From Burkholderiales bacterium (GTDB lineage Bacteria; Pseudomonadota; Gammaproteobacteria; Burkholderiales; Burkholderiaceae_C), in the NCBI GenBank assembly GCA_028868825.1, contig JAGWTU010000001.1, positions 1-64,000 on the forward strand: a DNA stretch of 64,000 nt, written 5' to 3'. Shown in pieces: positions 33,380-42,704 of the stretch. Position 1 is the first letter of the stretch, and each line of letters opens with the position of its first letter. The notes beneath the pieces were generated by a model. The model had not been told where the DNA came from. It made no database searches and saw nothing but the letters and a program-made list of their open reading frames with translations. Position numbers and translations under genes: made by a program.

Positions 33380-35257
33380 ATGTTGAGTTCTCAATTGGCT
33401 CGAAGGCGTCGCAGCGCGCGGTGGGCCGGATCAGTAGGGGTTGCCATCGCCGCCGCGGGGTGTACGTACTTCAATCCATACGAACACGTTCCGCCTACGT
33501 TGCCTCCATCTCCGAAAACCGCGGGGACCCAAGAGACTCCGGTGACAGAACTGCAATTCGCCGGCCATGCAGGAGAGGCATTCGCATACGCAGAGAGCGT
33601 TCGCGCTGCTTACTTCACCAATTTGAAGTCGAGCGCTATCACTCGCAATTGGACTGCCGTGGCTGCCACAGGCTTCACGGCGAGTTCACTGTATACGGCA
33701 ATGAAGCCCAACACTGGCAGCGATGGCGATAAACGAATGCTCGTTCGGCAAGGCGTGGCGCTGGCCTCTCTCTATGGGTTGCGCCAATTCTTCGTCAATC
33801 CGAATCAGGAGGCCGCTTACGTTGAAGGCTATACGGCCCTGACGTGCCTCATGCTGCAGTCGAGCGCGCTCTTGATGACGGAATCGGCGCCCAATGCCCA
33901 TGTCGAGAACAGCGATATAGACAAGTTGCAGCGCAACCTCAAATGGCTCGAAATGGAAATATTTCTTGTCAACAAGGAAATTGCAACCGGCGAGGCCATC
34001 GCCGATGTCCTCGCGGGCGCGGATGTCGATATCAAGAAATCTCAAGCGCCCCTACGCAAGCGGATCGCCGAGGCAAAGACGGCTCTGTCCTACGCACAAC
34101 ATACTCTGACTGACGGCAGGCTGCTGCTCGACGCCGTACTTCATTCGGGACAAAGTATCGAAGACAGAGTCGGCGTCATCATGGCCAGCGTGAATGCAAA
34201 GCTTCAAGGACAGCAGCATGACTTCGGCGCGGCCACCGACAACTTCAAAACTGCGCACGGCGTTGTTTCTGGAATCCTCAACATCGGAGGCAATACTGCG
34301 GCCGACCAGCAGCAACTGAATACTGGGGCGTCCGCGGGCTTGAGCGGCGCGCGTTTCCGAGGCGAATTGGTGGCTGGCCCCATGTCAGCTGCAGCTGGTC
34401 GATTTCTCGCTCCCGGGCTCGCCGCCGCGACTGCTATCGCTGCCAGCGCGGCTGCGTCTGGTGCGGCTGGCAAGCCTCCGGCACTACCGGCTTCTGGAGG
34501 CAAGGGCAAGGCCACTAAGCCGCCTCAAAAGGCGCCGGCAGCAGCGCAGGCCGCGAAGTCGGCAGTTCCTTCGATGAAGCAACTCGAGAGTATTCGTGAT
34601 CAGTTGGACTTGGCAATCAAGGAATTGACCGACAAGCAAGCCGCAGCAGATCAAGCCGCCAGCGCCGCAGCCTTAGATAAGCAGAAGCAGGCGATTTCGA
34701 AGGAGATCGCCTCTCTCAATGAGGTAGCTCCTTACTGCAGTGCCTCCCAGCCTCTTGGGCTTCAAGCATGCACGGTCGCACTCGCCAAGTCGATTGAACG
34801 CCTCTATGAGCTACGGCGTCCAGTCGCACAGGTCGTACTGAACTTTCGAAGTGAGGTTCGTCAGGCGCTCGAAGTTCCCACGTGCCAAGAGCTGGCTCCT
34901 GTGCGCGTTTCGCCGAATGAGGCAAAGCGCCTTTACGCTGGAGAGAGTGCCACTTTCGTCGTTACCCAGCGCGCTAGCGGCAGCCCGTTCGTATCGCTTG
35001 ACGGCCCTTCCGACAAGGATGCGGGTGTTACGCTGGATCTCGCCCCGGTTGGCGGGACCTCGACGTACCTGGCGAAGGTGAGCGTCGGTCCGAAGATGAC
35101 CGACTACAGCCGCGCCGTTCAACTAATCGTGACTGACGGCACAGGGACCTCAAATCAAATCATCCCCATCTTCGCTGGTGGTGTTGCGCCAGGGCACAAA
35201 GCCGCTTCCGCACCCGATGGGCCAGCTTCAGGTGCGTCGGCAGCCGCAGCCAAGTGA
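33380..35257 (+). CDS. Large lipoprotein of unknown family
   Basis: 625 aa. An SD AAAGGGGATCGCT precedes the ATG. An arginine-rich N-terminus, a hydrophobic stretch (AGSVGVAIAAAGC) and a lipobox Cys near residue 28 mark it as a lipoprotein. Residues about 55-330 are mainly helical. An Ala/Gly/Pro/Lys-rich linker (GKPPALPASGGKGKATKPPQ) follows at about 370-390. A coiled-coil-like Gln/Ala/Lys region (DQLDLAIKELTDKQAAADQAASAAALDKQKQAI) then leads to a C-terminal beta domain ('ESATFVVTQRASGSPFVSLDGPSD...'). No family recognised. It is convergent with two patatin genes that share its lower GC. Confidence 0.65.
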   Translation: MLSSQLARRRRSARWAGSVGVAIAAAGCTYFNPYEHVPPTLPPSPKTAGTQETPVTELQFAGHAGEAFAYAESVRAAYFTNLKSSAITRNWTAVAATGFTASSLYTAMKPNTGSDGDKRMLVRQGVALASLYGLRQFFVNPNQEAAYVEGYTALTCLMLQSSALLMTESAPNAHVENSDIDKLQRNLKWLEMEIFLVNKEIATGEAIADVLAGADVDIKKSQAPLRKRIAEAKTALSYAQHTLTDGRLLLDAVLHSGQSIEDRVGVIMASVNAKLQGQQHDFGAATDNFKTAHGVVSGILNIGGNTAADQQQLNTGASAGLSGARFRGELVAGPMSAAAGRFLAPGLAAATAIAASAAASGAAGKPPALPASGGKGKATKPPQKAPAAAQAAKSAVPSMKQLESIRDQLDLAIKELTDKQAAADQAASAAALDKQKQAISKEIASLNEVAPYCSASQPLGLQACTVALAKSIERLYELRRPVAQVVLNFRSEVRQALEVPTCQELAPVRVSPNEAKRLYAGESATFVVTQRASGSPFVSLDGPSDKDAGVTLDLAPVGGTSTYLAKVSVGPKMTDYSRAVQLIVTDGTGTSNQIIPIFAGGVAPGHKAASAPDGPASGASAAAAK

Positions 35258-35521
35258 ATCAGATCGGAGCCCGAAGTTCGCGGCGAAGGAGAGCGGCCCA
35301 GCGCATAAGCTATGCACGCGATGATGCGCTCGTAGATCAGGTACCCACGGGCGAGCCGCAGATTGAGTTGTTGGCGGCAAGGTGCCCATCGCGCACGGTC
35401 GCAGGCAATTTTGGGCGGCTTTCGGATTTAGTCGCGCCGGCGAGCCTGCGGTAGCGCTTGCTTCCAAATGCATCCAGAGCTTACGAGCGGACAGGGTTCG
35501 AAGTAGTGCGTGAAAGGCACC

Positions 35522-37654
35522 TTAGTGCGACAGCCTACTCACCAAGTCATCGAACTGCTCGCGATTTCCGCACGCGTTCCGCTCACGCAAGAGCCGTTGC
35601 ATCGACTGTTCGGATACCGGAGACAGCACCCAGCCCAGCGCAGGGTCGGGTGCCAGCGGATCTGAGCATAGCCGGAAGTGATAGAAGCGCGGCGCAAGGT
35701 CGTACAGGTCGTATACGCTCCGCGTACCGTGCGCAGCACGCGTGTTTAGCAGCGCAAGCAACGGGCTCAGCACTTCGTTGGCTATTGCTGTATTCACAGC
35801 GGTGCTTGTCTTGCACTTAGGACAAGTTGACGCGATGCTGTCGACAAGTTTTTCATTCGCAGGCATGCCGGGGTCATTGCTGATCAGAATGACAATGGGC
35901 TGCACTGCGACACCATCCTTCGCCAGCTGCGCACGAGCCAGATTCAATAGCTCAGCCGCAGTCTTTGCGCCGAAATTGTCATAGTAGCCACCGTCCACGA
36001 TTCGGGTGTTGCTGTTGACGCGTCCGGCCGGCGAGACATACGTGAAACGTGCACTGTTGTGTGCAGCCGTACTCGGTCGGATCGACTTGCCATCAAAATG
36101 ATCGAAGAAGTCGATACTGTCGCGAAAAACATTAGGGTCGATTTGCAGATTGCTGGTAATGATACGCTGGCCGGTTTCAACCTGCGTACCATTAAGCAGC
36201 AAGGATGGCATGGGGCCCTTGGTGATCCGCCAAATGTCATCGAATGATCGGTCTCTCCAAGTGCCCGCATCGTAGCCTGCAGCTTCCCATGCGCGCTCCC
36301 AGCCTTTCTCAAGCGCCGCAGCGCGATCGGGCAAGAACGAGTAAGGCAGAAAGCGTTGCATCAGGTCCGGGAACAGCAACGCCGCCACAGTCGGCGCGAG
36401 AAAATCGTTGGACAGGACCTTTTGCCCGGCACTCTCAAATGGCCCTGGCGCCCATTCCGCGCGACTCAAACCGGCCGCCGTACAGTCTATCGGAGGTCTG
36501 CTGACGGCGTCTTGCGAAAGCAGTGTCGCAAAGGTCACGGCCCCGAGGCTGCCGCCCGAGACTCCACTAATCGCAAGCAGTCTGCTTCTAAACGAGGGGG
36601 CGCAGTCCTGCAACGCACCCAGCACGGTCGCAGTCCAGTACGCTGCGCGGATGCCGCCGCCGGCTGTGGCGACTATGACCATGTCGACTGGCGAGCCATC
36701 TCTGGCCGTGCCGCGGTACCAAACCTCAACCGCGGAGGCCGGCGACATCGGCGCATGCGCAACGGAGCTCGAATCCAATGCCCTCACATGGTGGTTGTCG
36801 ACCCATAAGCTGAACACTAAGGCCGTAGCGAGAAACAACGTGACCACAGGGTAGCCCACATGGGGGTCGTTTATTCGGTCAACCTCGGATTCCACACGAG
36901 CCACACCGCCGCTCCGGGCCATGTAAACGGCTATGCTGCCGATTGGCACGATCGATGCGAAGCCAATGAAGGGGACTGCGCTTGCACCGAGCGCCCAGCC
37001 CAATCCGACCGGGTCGACGCAAGCCCACACGAACCAGAACGCGGCGCCGATAATGCTGACCCAAAGCACAACCTTGGAAAGTGGAGCCAATCCCGAAACG
37101 CCCATCCGCGCCCCCGGCTCGCGCACCAGCCAGTGTCCCGCTTTGCTCCCGACATGTTTCCCGACGACAACCGTTAGGTGCTTTCGCTTGACCAGTCCGA
37201 CATAAAACGCGATGCCGAGCACGACCAAAACTCCAGCAGTGCTCAGATTCCGCGGTGGACTCGAGAGGCAAGCGGCGACCGCGACCCCGTAGGCCAGCAG
37301 GGCCGTCACACGCGGTACATGGTTGACGAGCGTGCGAATACGTTCGGGTCGACGCCTGCCCATGTTTGTTATCAGGCGCTGGGGACCAAAGGTCGCATCG
37401 AGGATGAAGCGCGCCCAATACCAGCTCTCGAAAGCCCAAAAGGCGACCGCAATGCAGAACCAAAGGCTCTTGGTGTAGCCCTCGCTTGCCATGCGCACAG
37501 TCATCTCTCGACCTTGCGGCACCGCCAGGAGCAGTGCGCCGCCGAAGACAACAACGAACGCACTAAAGCGACACGGCTTCAGCACTAACGCCAAATCGCG
37601 CAGCCAAGCCCATGTCGCAGCGGCGAAGTCGCGCAATCGATCTAGCCAAACCAT
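35522..37654 (-). CDS. Patatin-like phospholipase with N-terminal membrane region
   Basis: 710 aa. The first 300 residues carry about six hydrophobic helices (for example 'FSAFVVVFGGALLLAVP' and 'ALLAYGVAVAACL'). The catalytic part begins 'VDMVIVATAGGGIRAAYWTATVLGAL' (oxyanion loop GGGxR), then 'LLAISGVSGGSLGAVTFATLL' (nucleophile elbow G-V-S-G-G) and later 'TRIVDGGYYDNFGAKTAAELL' (catalytic Asp, DGG). It therefore has the full Ser-Asp dyad of patatin lipases, tethered to the inner membrane. It is next to a second, lipoprotein-type patatin on the same strand. The lipid target is unknown. Confidence 0.83.
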   Translation of the reverse strand: MVWLDRLRDFAAATWAWLRDLALVLKPCRFSAFVVVFGGALLLAVPQGREMTVRMASEGYTKSLWFCIAVAFWAFESWYWARFILDATFGPQRLITNMGRRRPERIRTLVNHVPRVTALLAYGVAVAACLSSPPRNLSTAGVLVVLGIAFYVGLVKRKHLTVVVGKHVGSKAGHWLVREPGARMGVSGLAPLSKVVLWVSIIGAAFWFVWACVDPVGLGWALGASAVPFIGFASIVPIGSIAVYMARSGGVARVESEVDRINDPHVGYPVVTLFLATALVFSLWVDNHHVRALDSSSVAHAPMSPASAVEVWYRGTARDGSPVDMVIVATAGGGIRAAYWTATVLGALQDCAPSFRSRLLAISGVSGGSLGAVTFATLLSQDAVSRPPIDCTAAGLSRAEWAPGPFESAGQKVLSNDFLAPTVAALLFPDLMQRFLPYSFLPDRAAALEKGWERAWEAAGYDAGTWRDRSFDDIWRITKGPMPSLLLNGTQVETGQRIITSNLQIDPNVFRDSIDFFDHFDGKSIRPSTAAHNSARFTYVSPAGRVNSNTRIVDGGYYDNFGAKTAAELLNLARAQLAKDGVAVQPIVILISNDPGMPANEKLVDSIASTCPKCKTSTAVNTAIANEVLSPLLALLNTRAAHGTRSVYDLYDLAPRFYHFRLCSDPLAPDPALGWVLSPVSEQSMQRLLRERNACGNREQFDDLVSRLSH

Positions 37655-37719
37655 GGAAGTCCTTAAGCTGCACTAGGTTGATTGCGACGACCCGATGACA
37701 GTCCGCCTGCTTGATGCCT

Positions 37720-38991
37720 CTATTGCATTGGCGTATGCAGGAGAGCATCAGCGGGAGAACGGGACGAAAGGTTTAGTTGACTTGCCTTAAGCCAGGGCTT
37801 TCTGCCGGACCCATAGTCCGCTCCGTCTACTCTTCCTTCATCTGCAAGACAATTCATAAACGGATTGCAAAACATATCTTCACCGTTTAAGCCAGAAGTA
37901 GTTGCGCACTGCGCCTTTTTCGGCGCGCAATGCTTGGCCGCAGCGGCGGCGGCCGCGTACATTGTCACGAAAGGAGCGGCCGGACTTGTGGCCGTTGGAC
38001 AGCCCATCCCAACACCGGCGATACAGGATGTACTAATCGCTTCCTGGAGGAATATCGAATCCTTGAGTATTTGATCGCTACTAACACTGGACAGTCGCCC
38101 GGCGATCTGAAGGACACCATTTGGAGTAACTTCCGCACCTGCCTGGAGATCGCCATGGACGAGAGATATAAGATTCCGCGCAACTCCTAGCTTCTTCGCG
38201 TCGGCTGATAAGTCTGTAAAGAAGAGGAACCTTCGCGCGCCACCATCGACCAGCATCCTACCGTCGATAAATTTAGGCGAGAAGGCAATTGGAATCGCAG
38301 AGGATGCTCCTATGATCGCTTTATAGCAGGCATCACGTAAGCCTTTCGGCTCTATTGTTTGTGCAAGCTTGACCATGTCTATGCGCAAGAACTCACCGCT
38401 ATCAAGATCCACAGTACCAATATAAAGTCGATGATCAACGGGTTGCGCAGCCACGCGATCGATCATTCCGCTATCTATGAATAGATCAATAATGGCATCC
38501 TTGCCGCTGCTGTCGAAAAGAGAGTTGGCATGAATAAGGGCGAGTGCGCTGCGGGCTTTGTATACATCAGCACCGCTGAGCGTTCTAAATTTATTTTCGA
38601 CAACGTCCTCCTCACCAAGGAATGCGTGGGTTGCAATGAGCGATCCCGTGCTGACGCCGGTCACGATTTGTATGTCACCTCTGGCCACGGGCGTGGCCCC
38701 CACCCCGGCTGATCGCCATCCTCCAAGGAATGCCGCCCCGTAGGCGCCGAACTCACCACCGGCTGACAGCGAAAGAACATTGAAAGAAGGGGTGGGCTCA
38801 CCAAGCGCCAACAGTAGTCTTTTTCTGAGAATGACATTCAAGACTGGCGACAGCGCATCCTGCACGATCAAACCGTTGTCCACCAGACCGCATGCAAGGT
38901 TCTCAGGGGGCAAAGTCGGACGCGTAGTCCCGCACCCGGCGAGGGCCCCTAGCATAATTAAGGCCGATACAAGGATCATTCGCAGTTCCAT
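37720..38991 (-). CDS. Patatin-like phospholipase lipoprotein
   Basis: 423 aa from ATG 38991, preceded by GGGAGAGGAC. The signal has lipobox LGALAGC with Cys20. The patatin fold shows 'SFNVLSLSAGGEFGAYGAAFLGG' (glycine-rich oxyanion loop), the nucleophile Ser114 in 'TGVSTGSLIATHAFLG' (GxSxG) and the Asp of 'GRMLVDGGARRF'. A Cys-rich C-terminal third (AKHCAPKKAQC, CNPFMNC) is unusual and suggests disulfides in the periplasm. GC is clearly lower than in flanking genes. It is followed 65 bp downstream by the membrane patatin, so the pair is probably one transcription unit. Confidence 0.85.
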   Translation of the reverse strand: MELRMILVSALIMLGALAGCGTTRPTLPPENLACGLVDNGLIVQDALSPVLNVILRKRLLLALGEPTPSFNVLSLSAGGEFGAYGAAFLGGWRSAGVGATPVARGDIQIVTGVSTGSLIATHAFLGEEDVVENKFRTLSGADVYKARSALALIHANSLFDSSGKDAIIDLFIDSGMIDRVAAQPVDHRLYIGTVDLDSGEFLRIDMVKLAQTIEPKGLRDACYKAIIGASSAIPIAFSPKFIDGRMLVDGGARRFLFFTDLSADAKKLGVARNLISLVHGDLQAGAEVTPNGVLQIAGRLSSVSSDQILKDSIFLQEAISTSCIAGVGMGCPTATSPAAPFVTMYAAAAAAAKHCAPKKAQCATTSGLNGEDMFCNPFMNCLADEGRVDGADYGSGRKPWLKASQLNLSSRSPADALLHTPMQ

Positions 38992-39070
38992 GTCCTCTCC
39001 CTTACCGGCGCGGTCGTCGCCGACCACAATCATGTTGCAGATTTTTCGTGGCCGTGGAGCCGTTTCTTGA

Positions 39071-39084
39071 TCAAACTAGGGGGG
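39071..39084 (+). repeat. 14-bp direct repeat, right copy
   Basis: Identical to 32896-32909 (TCAAACTAGGGGGG), about 80 bp upstream of the lipoprotein patatin start. No target-site structure is evident around it. Confidence 0.5.
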
Positions 39085-39305
39085 CGGGCCTGTTAAGCCA
39101 ACCGGCTCGGCAGGTGCCAGAACCGCAGCGCGCGGGTTTTGCAGCCGAGGCCGCTTTCAGCCATGTGTCGACGGCCGACTGGACCACGAGGACTCCGCGA
39201 TGAGGCGCCCCACTGTTGGCCTGTGGCGCTTAAATGCCGGCCCACCTAAGCATCGGCACCTGGCTCAAATCGAGGGCGGCGCGTACACCCGACTACTGGC
39301 GCCTT

Positions 39306-39811
39306 TCAGTTTGGCGAATTTAGGAGCCTGCAAATCGACGGCGCCCCCTCTGGGTTGTCGTGCAAGCGTTTCCGCTCAAACTGCAGCTTCACCCGTAAGG
39401 CCTCCGATAGGGGCGCGAGGCGTAGCGCCCGCTCATGCTTGGACACTGCTTCCGAGAAACAACCCGCGGCGGCCAACCAGTCGCGCCACTCGGCGTAGGG
39501 TTCGGCTGCGTATGCATTGAGCGCGATTGCCATTCGCCATGACGCGACACCTCCTTTCACGTCACCCTGGCGAGCGCGCATCGTCCCCCACAAAGTCAAC
39601 GTGCCCCAGGTGCGCGGGTTCAGCTACATGGCCTTCTCGTACTCGCGGGCCGCCTCGGCGTAGCGCCCTGCCTCGCGCAAGTCATTGGCCAAGTTCGTCC
39701 GGATGCCCTGGTCGTTTGGCACAAGCGTGGCAGCCTGCTGATGTTTCTCGATCGCGGCGGGAAGGTTGCCCTGCGCCCCGAGCCAGTTGCCCCACTCGTT
39801 GTACGGCGCAT
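39306..39811 (-). pseudogene. TPR-protein gene remnant with in-frame stop
   Basis: Reading leftward from 39811 the frame gives tetratricopeptide-like text: 'PYNEWGNWLGAQGNLPAAIEKHQ', 'GIRTNLANDLREAGRYAEAAREYEKAM'. It hits TAG (39624-39626), then continues 'LNPRTWGTLTLWGTMRARQGDVKGGVASWRMAIALN' and 'WRDWLAAAGCFSEAVSKHERALRLAP' to a stop at 39306. The 5' end is cut exactly where the 169-bp repeat begins. It is a nonsense-mutated, decapitated TPR gene. Confidence 0.6.
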
Positions 39812-39980
39812 CCCAGCTGCTATTGACGGCGTCTGTCGCGTAGCGGATCGAGCAGCGCCGATCTAGAGCGGGCTCCGATGGCGGCCATGCGACGCACAGC
39901 CGGCATCCGCAGCTTCGTTGTCAGCTGTACGGCGTGCAGCGGCCCATGGCTTAGAGCCCTGGGGCGGCTCTGGACGACCC
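39812..39980 (+). repeat. 169-bp dispersed repeat, copy 2
   Basis: Second copy of the repeat at 16115-16283, same orientation and length, about ten differences. Here it carries the last ten or so codons of the YhhN gene without the gene itself, and it borders the TPR remnant. Beyond its right edge, 40025-40075 has weak similarity to the inverted repeat (GAGCCGCCCC, GAGCTGACAG), perhaps a further degenerate copy. Confidence 0.85.
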
Positions 39981-40178
39981 GACGCTGAAATGCGAAGCGT
40001 CGAACTCATCGCCGCAAAGCAGTCAGTCGGAGCCGCCCCGTCGCCGAGCTTGTGCAGACCTGAGCTGACAGATCCGCCCGCAACCTCAGTCCTCTAGCCT
40101 CCCATGGCTGGGTCGGTGATGCTGTCTTGCTCATCTTCGAAGTGTCCAGCGAAGCTGGTGCTCGAAGCTCTGATCGCC

Positions 40179-40313
40179 CTAAACCGTCACCACCAGGTCG
40201 TACCAGCCCAGGCTGCGTTCGAGTGACCAGCGCAACGCCCCGGAGTCGCGGGAGCCGAGCTTGAGGGTGGCCTGCTTGCCGCTGTATGTTGTTGCCGATG
40301 TCGGATTGACCCG
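40179..40313 (-). pseudogene. C-terminal scrap of a phospholipase C gene
   Basis: A minus-strand frame between a TGA (40314-40316) and TAG (40179-40181) reads 'NPTSATTYSGKQATLKLGSRDSGALRWSLERSLGWYDLVVTV'-type text. This fits the C-terminal domain of bacterial phosphocholine-type phospholipase C (W-x-LE-S-x-GWYDL-V-V). Only about 44 residues remain and there is no start codon. The rest of the gene is gone. Confidence 0.45.
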
Positions 40314-40561
40314 TCAATGTCAATTGTGCCGAGATTCGAATGACCCAGGGCTTTCTGCACCAGACCGCGCAAACACTTCATCGGCAATCTGGTCAGCGGG
40401 GCACTTGAATATCGGCGCTTGCGAATCTCAACAGCTGACGTCGCGCTTTAAGGATCTTGAAGAAGGGGTCAGCTTAGGGGGCGCGTGCCCCAAGAGCTTG
40501 GGATGGCCCGGGACGGCGATCGAACTAGATTGTCGACTGTTTCCACACCAGGAAATCGGCC

Positions 40562-42652
40562 ATGCCAAGTACGCTTCCGGAACCGATGCCTTTCGCGCTG
40601 TTGAAGCGCTACCGTTGGGTCACGCCGATCACGCCCCGGGGCATTCCCGCGCTGGCCTTGCCCGCGTCGGGCGTGACCGACATGTACATCGGCACGACCA
40701 GCGTGCCGCATGTGTTCGCCGACAGCCCGGACGGTGGCATCACTCCGCCCATCAGCCAGACGATGTGGGGTTATGGCAGCAGCCCGGGTGACATCCGCCA
40801 CCCCGGCCCCACGCTCGTCGCGCAATCGCAGGTGGCCAACCAGGTGCGGTGGAACAACCTCCTGCCTGAAGGCGTGCACCACCCCTTTGTGCAGCCGCCG
40901 GTCGATGCGCGCCTGGGCGGCATGGAGGGGCGCTACCGCGTGGGCCATGCCAGCGTGCACCTGCATGGTGGGCACCTGCACTGGGCCAGCGACGGTCACC
41001 CAGTGCGCCGGGCCGGCACCGCCGCGTTGCTGCGGCCGCAGACAAGGTCGACGCCGAACTCGGTGCTGTTCGAGTATCCGAACACGCAGCAAGGCGGCGC
41101 CTTGCTCTGGTACCACGACCACGTCATGGACATGACGTCGATGAATGTCTATTCGGGCCTGGCCGGTGGCTACGTGCTGCGCGATCCGGGCGAAGCGGGG
41201 ATCGCCGAGTTGCCGAGCGGCGACTTCGAGATGCCCTTGATCATCCAGGACCGGTCGTTCGCCGCCGCGCCGACGGGCGTCGGCGAGCCATGGATGCTCT
41301 ATGGCCACGCGCCTTACCTGCGCGACCGCATCGCCAAGGCCGCCGCCCCCGGTGACCGCCAGACCTTGCGCGACGACATCCGCGCCCTGGGCGCACCGAT
41401 GGGCGAGTTCAAAGGCGACGCCCTGTGCGTGAACGGCAAGATCTGGCCCCACCTCGACGTGGAGCCGCGCGCCTACCGGTTTCGCATGCTCAATGGGTGC
41501 AACACCCGCATGTTGGTGCTGCGCCTGTCGCCCGAAGCGGCGCCCGGCGAACCCGACGTGGCCGCCGTTGCGCCGGGCCTGTCGATGCTGCAGATCGGCG
41601 GCGACTCGGGCTTCATCAGCCCGGTCGTCGAGTTGAAGGGAGAACTGGTGAATGGCGAGCCCGCCACGGCCAACCTCCTGGTGCTGGCGTCGGCCGAACG
41701 GGCCGATGTGGTGATCGACTTTTCGGCGCTGGCAGGACAGACCATCTACCTCAGCAACCACGCGACCAAATCGAGTCCGCTGGGCAACGGCGGTGACCTC
41801 GCGAAAGCCGTCGACCCTGCGGCGCTGGAGCAGTTGCAGTACGCGGTGCTGCAGTTTCGGGTGTCCAACGCGGTACCGCAGCCCCTGGACCGCCCGGCAC
41901 TCGAAGCGGGTTTAGCAGCCATCACCCAAATGCCGAACTGGCTGCCGCCGGCCCTGCCCACGCGCCGCTACGTCATCAGCGAGCAGGGCGTGGCGCTGAC
42001 GCCTGCGGACGCCGCCTTCACCGTCAAGGCGGCCGACCGCGCATACGCGGACGCCATTGCCGCCAACCCGGCGGATCTGGCCGCGGCCCGGCAGGCCTTC
42101 CAAGATGCCATGGACTCGGTGAGGCCGCCCGGGCGGTTTGGCTGGAATGCGATCACGATGCAGCCCTCGCTGACACTGCCGGCCGAGCCCGGCCTGCTGT
42201 GGGCCGGCCCGGCGCCAACGCCGGTCGGCGGGCCGCCGGCGGGTGGACCGTACATCGATGCCGAGAACCAGCCCGGCTCGCCGGTGCGCCACACCCTCGG
42301 CGGCCCGGTGGAGCTGTGGGAGTTCTACAACTTCTCGGCCGATGTGCACCCGCTGCACCTGCACCTGGCCTCGTTCCAGGTGCTGTCGCGGCAAGAAATC
42401 CTTTCGGCCGAACTCGGCCGGCTGGGCGCTGTGCTGCCCATCGACGCCAACGAGACCGGCTGGAAGGACACGGTGCGCGTCAATGCCGCCGACCCCGCCA
42501 ACCCCGATGCCGTGGGGCAGGTCACGCGGCTGCTGGTGCACTTCGACGACGGCGGCGATGCCACGCGCGACTACCGCGGCCACTTCGTCTTCCACTGCCA
42601 CCTGTTGGAGCACGAGGACATGGGCATGATGCGGCCGCTCGAAGTGTATTGA
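40562..42652 (+). CDS. Multicopper oxidase (CotA/bilirubin-oxidase type)
   Basis: 696 aa, ATG 40562 after AGGAAATCGGCC. All copper-ligand motifs are present: HLHGGHLHW (about 133-141), WYHDHVMD (about 182-189), HPLHLHLASF (about 597-606) and the type 1 site HCHLLEHEDMGMM near the C-terminus, with an axial Met. No signal peptide is evident, so it is either cytoplasmic or exported in another way. Spore-coat CotA-like and manganese-oxidising enzymes share this architecture. It is followed by DUF1326 and DUF2182 genes, a set that recurs together. The substrate is unknown. Confidence 0.9.
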   Translation: MPSTLPEPMPFALLKRYRWVTPITPRGIPALALPASGVTDMYIGTTSVPHVFADSPDGGITPPISQTMWGYGSSPGDIRHPGPTLVAQSQVANQVRWNNLLPEGVHHPFVQPPVDARLGGMEGRYRVGHASVHLHGGHLHWASDGHPVRRAGTAALLRPQTRSTPNSVLFEYPNTQQGGALLWYHDHVMDMTSMNVYSGLAGGYVLRDPGEAGIAELPSGDFEMPLIIQDRSFAAAPTGVGEPWMLYGHAPYLRDRIAKAAAPGDRQTLRDDIRALGAPMGEFKGDALCVNGKIWPHLDVEPRAYRFRMLNGCNTRMLVLRLSPEAAPGEPDVAAVAPGLSMLQIGGDSGFISPVVELKGELVNGEPATANLLVLASAERADVVIDFSALAGQTIYLSNHATKSSPLGNGGDLAKAVDPAALEQLQYAVLQFRVSNAVPQPLDRPALEAGLAAITQMPNWLPPALPTRRYVISEQGVALTPADAAFTVKAADRAYADAIAANPADLAAARQAFQDAMDSVRPPGRFGWNAITMQPSLTLPAEPGLLWAGPAPTPVGGPPAGGPYIDAENQPGSPVRHTLGGPVELWEFYNFSADVHPLHLHLASFQVLSRQEILSAELGRLGAVLPIDANETGWKDTVRVNAADPANPDAVGQVTRLLVHFDDGGDATRDYRGHFVFHCHLLEHEDMGMMRPLEVY

Positions 42653-42704
42653 CCGCGCCCCGCCCGACCCCGCGACTGAACTTTTTACCTCAGAGGAGTG
42701 AGTG

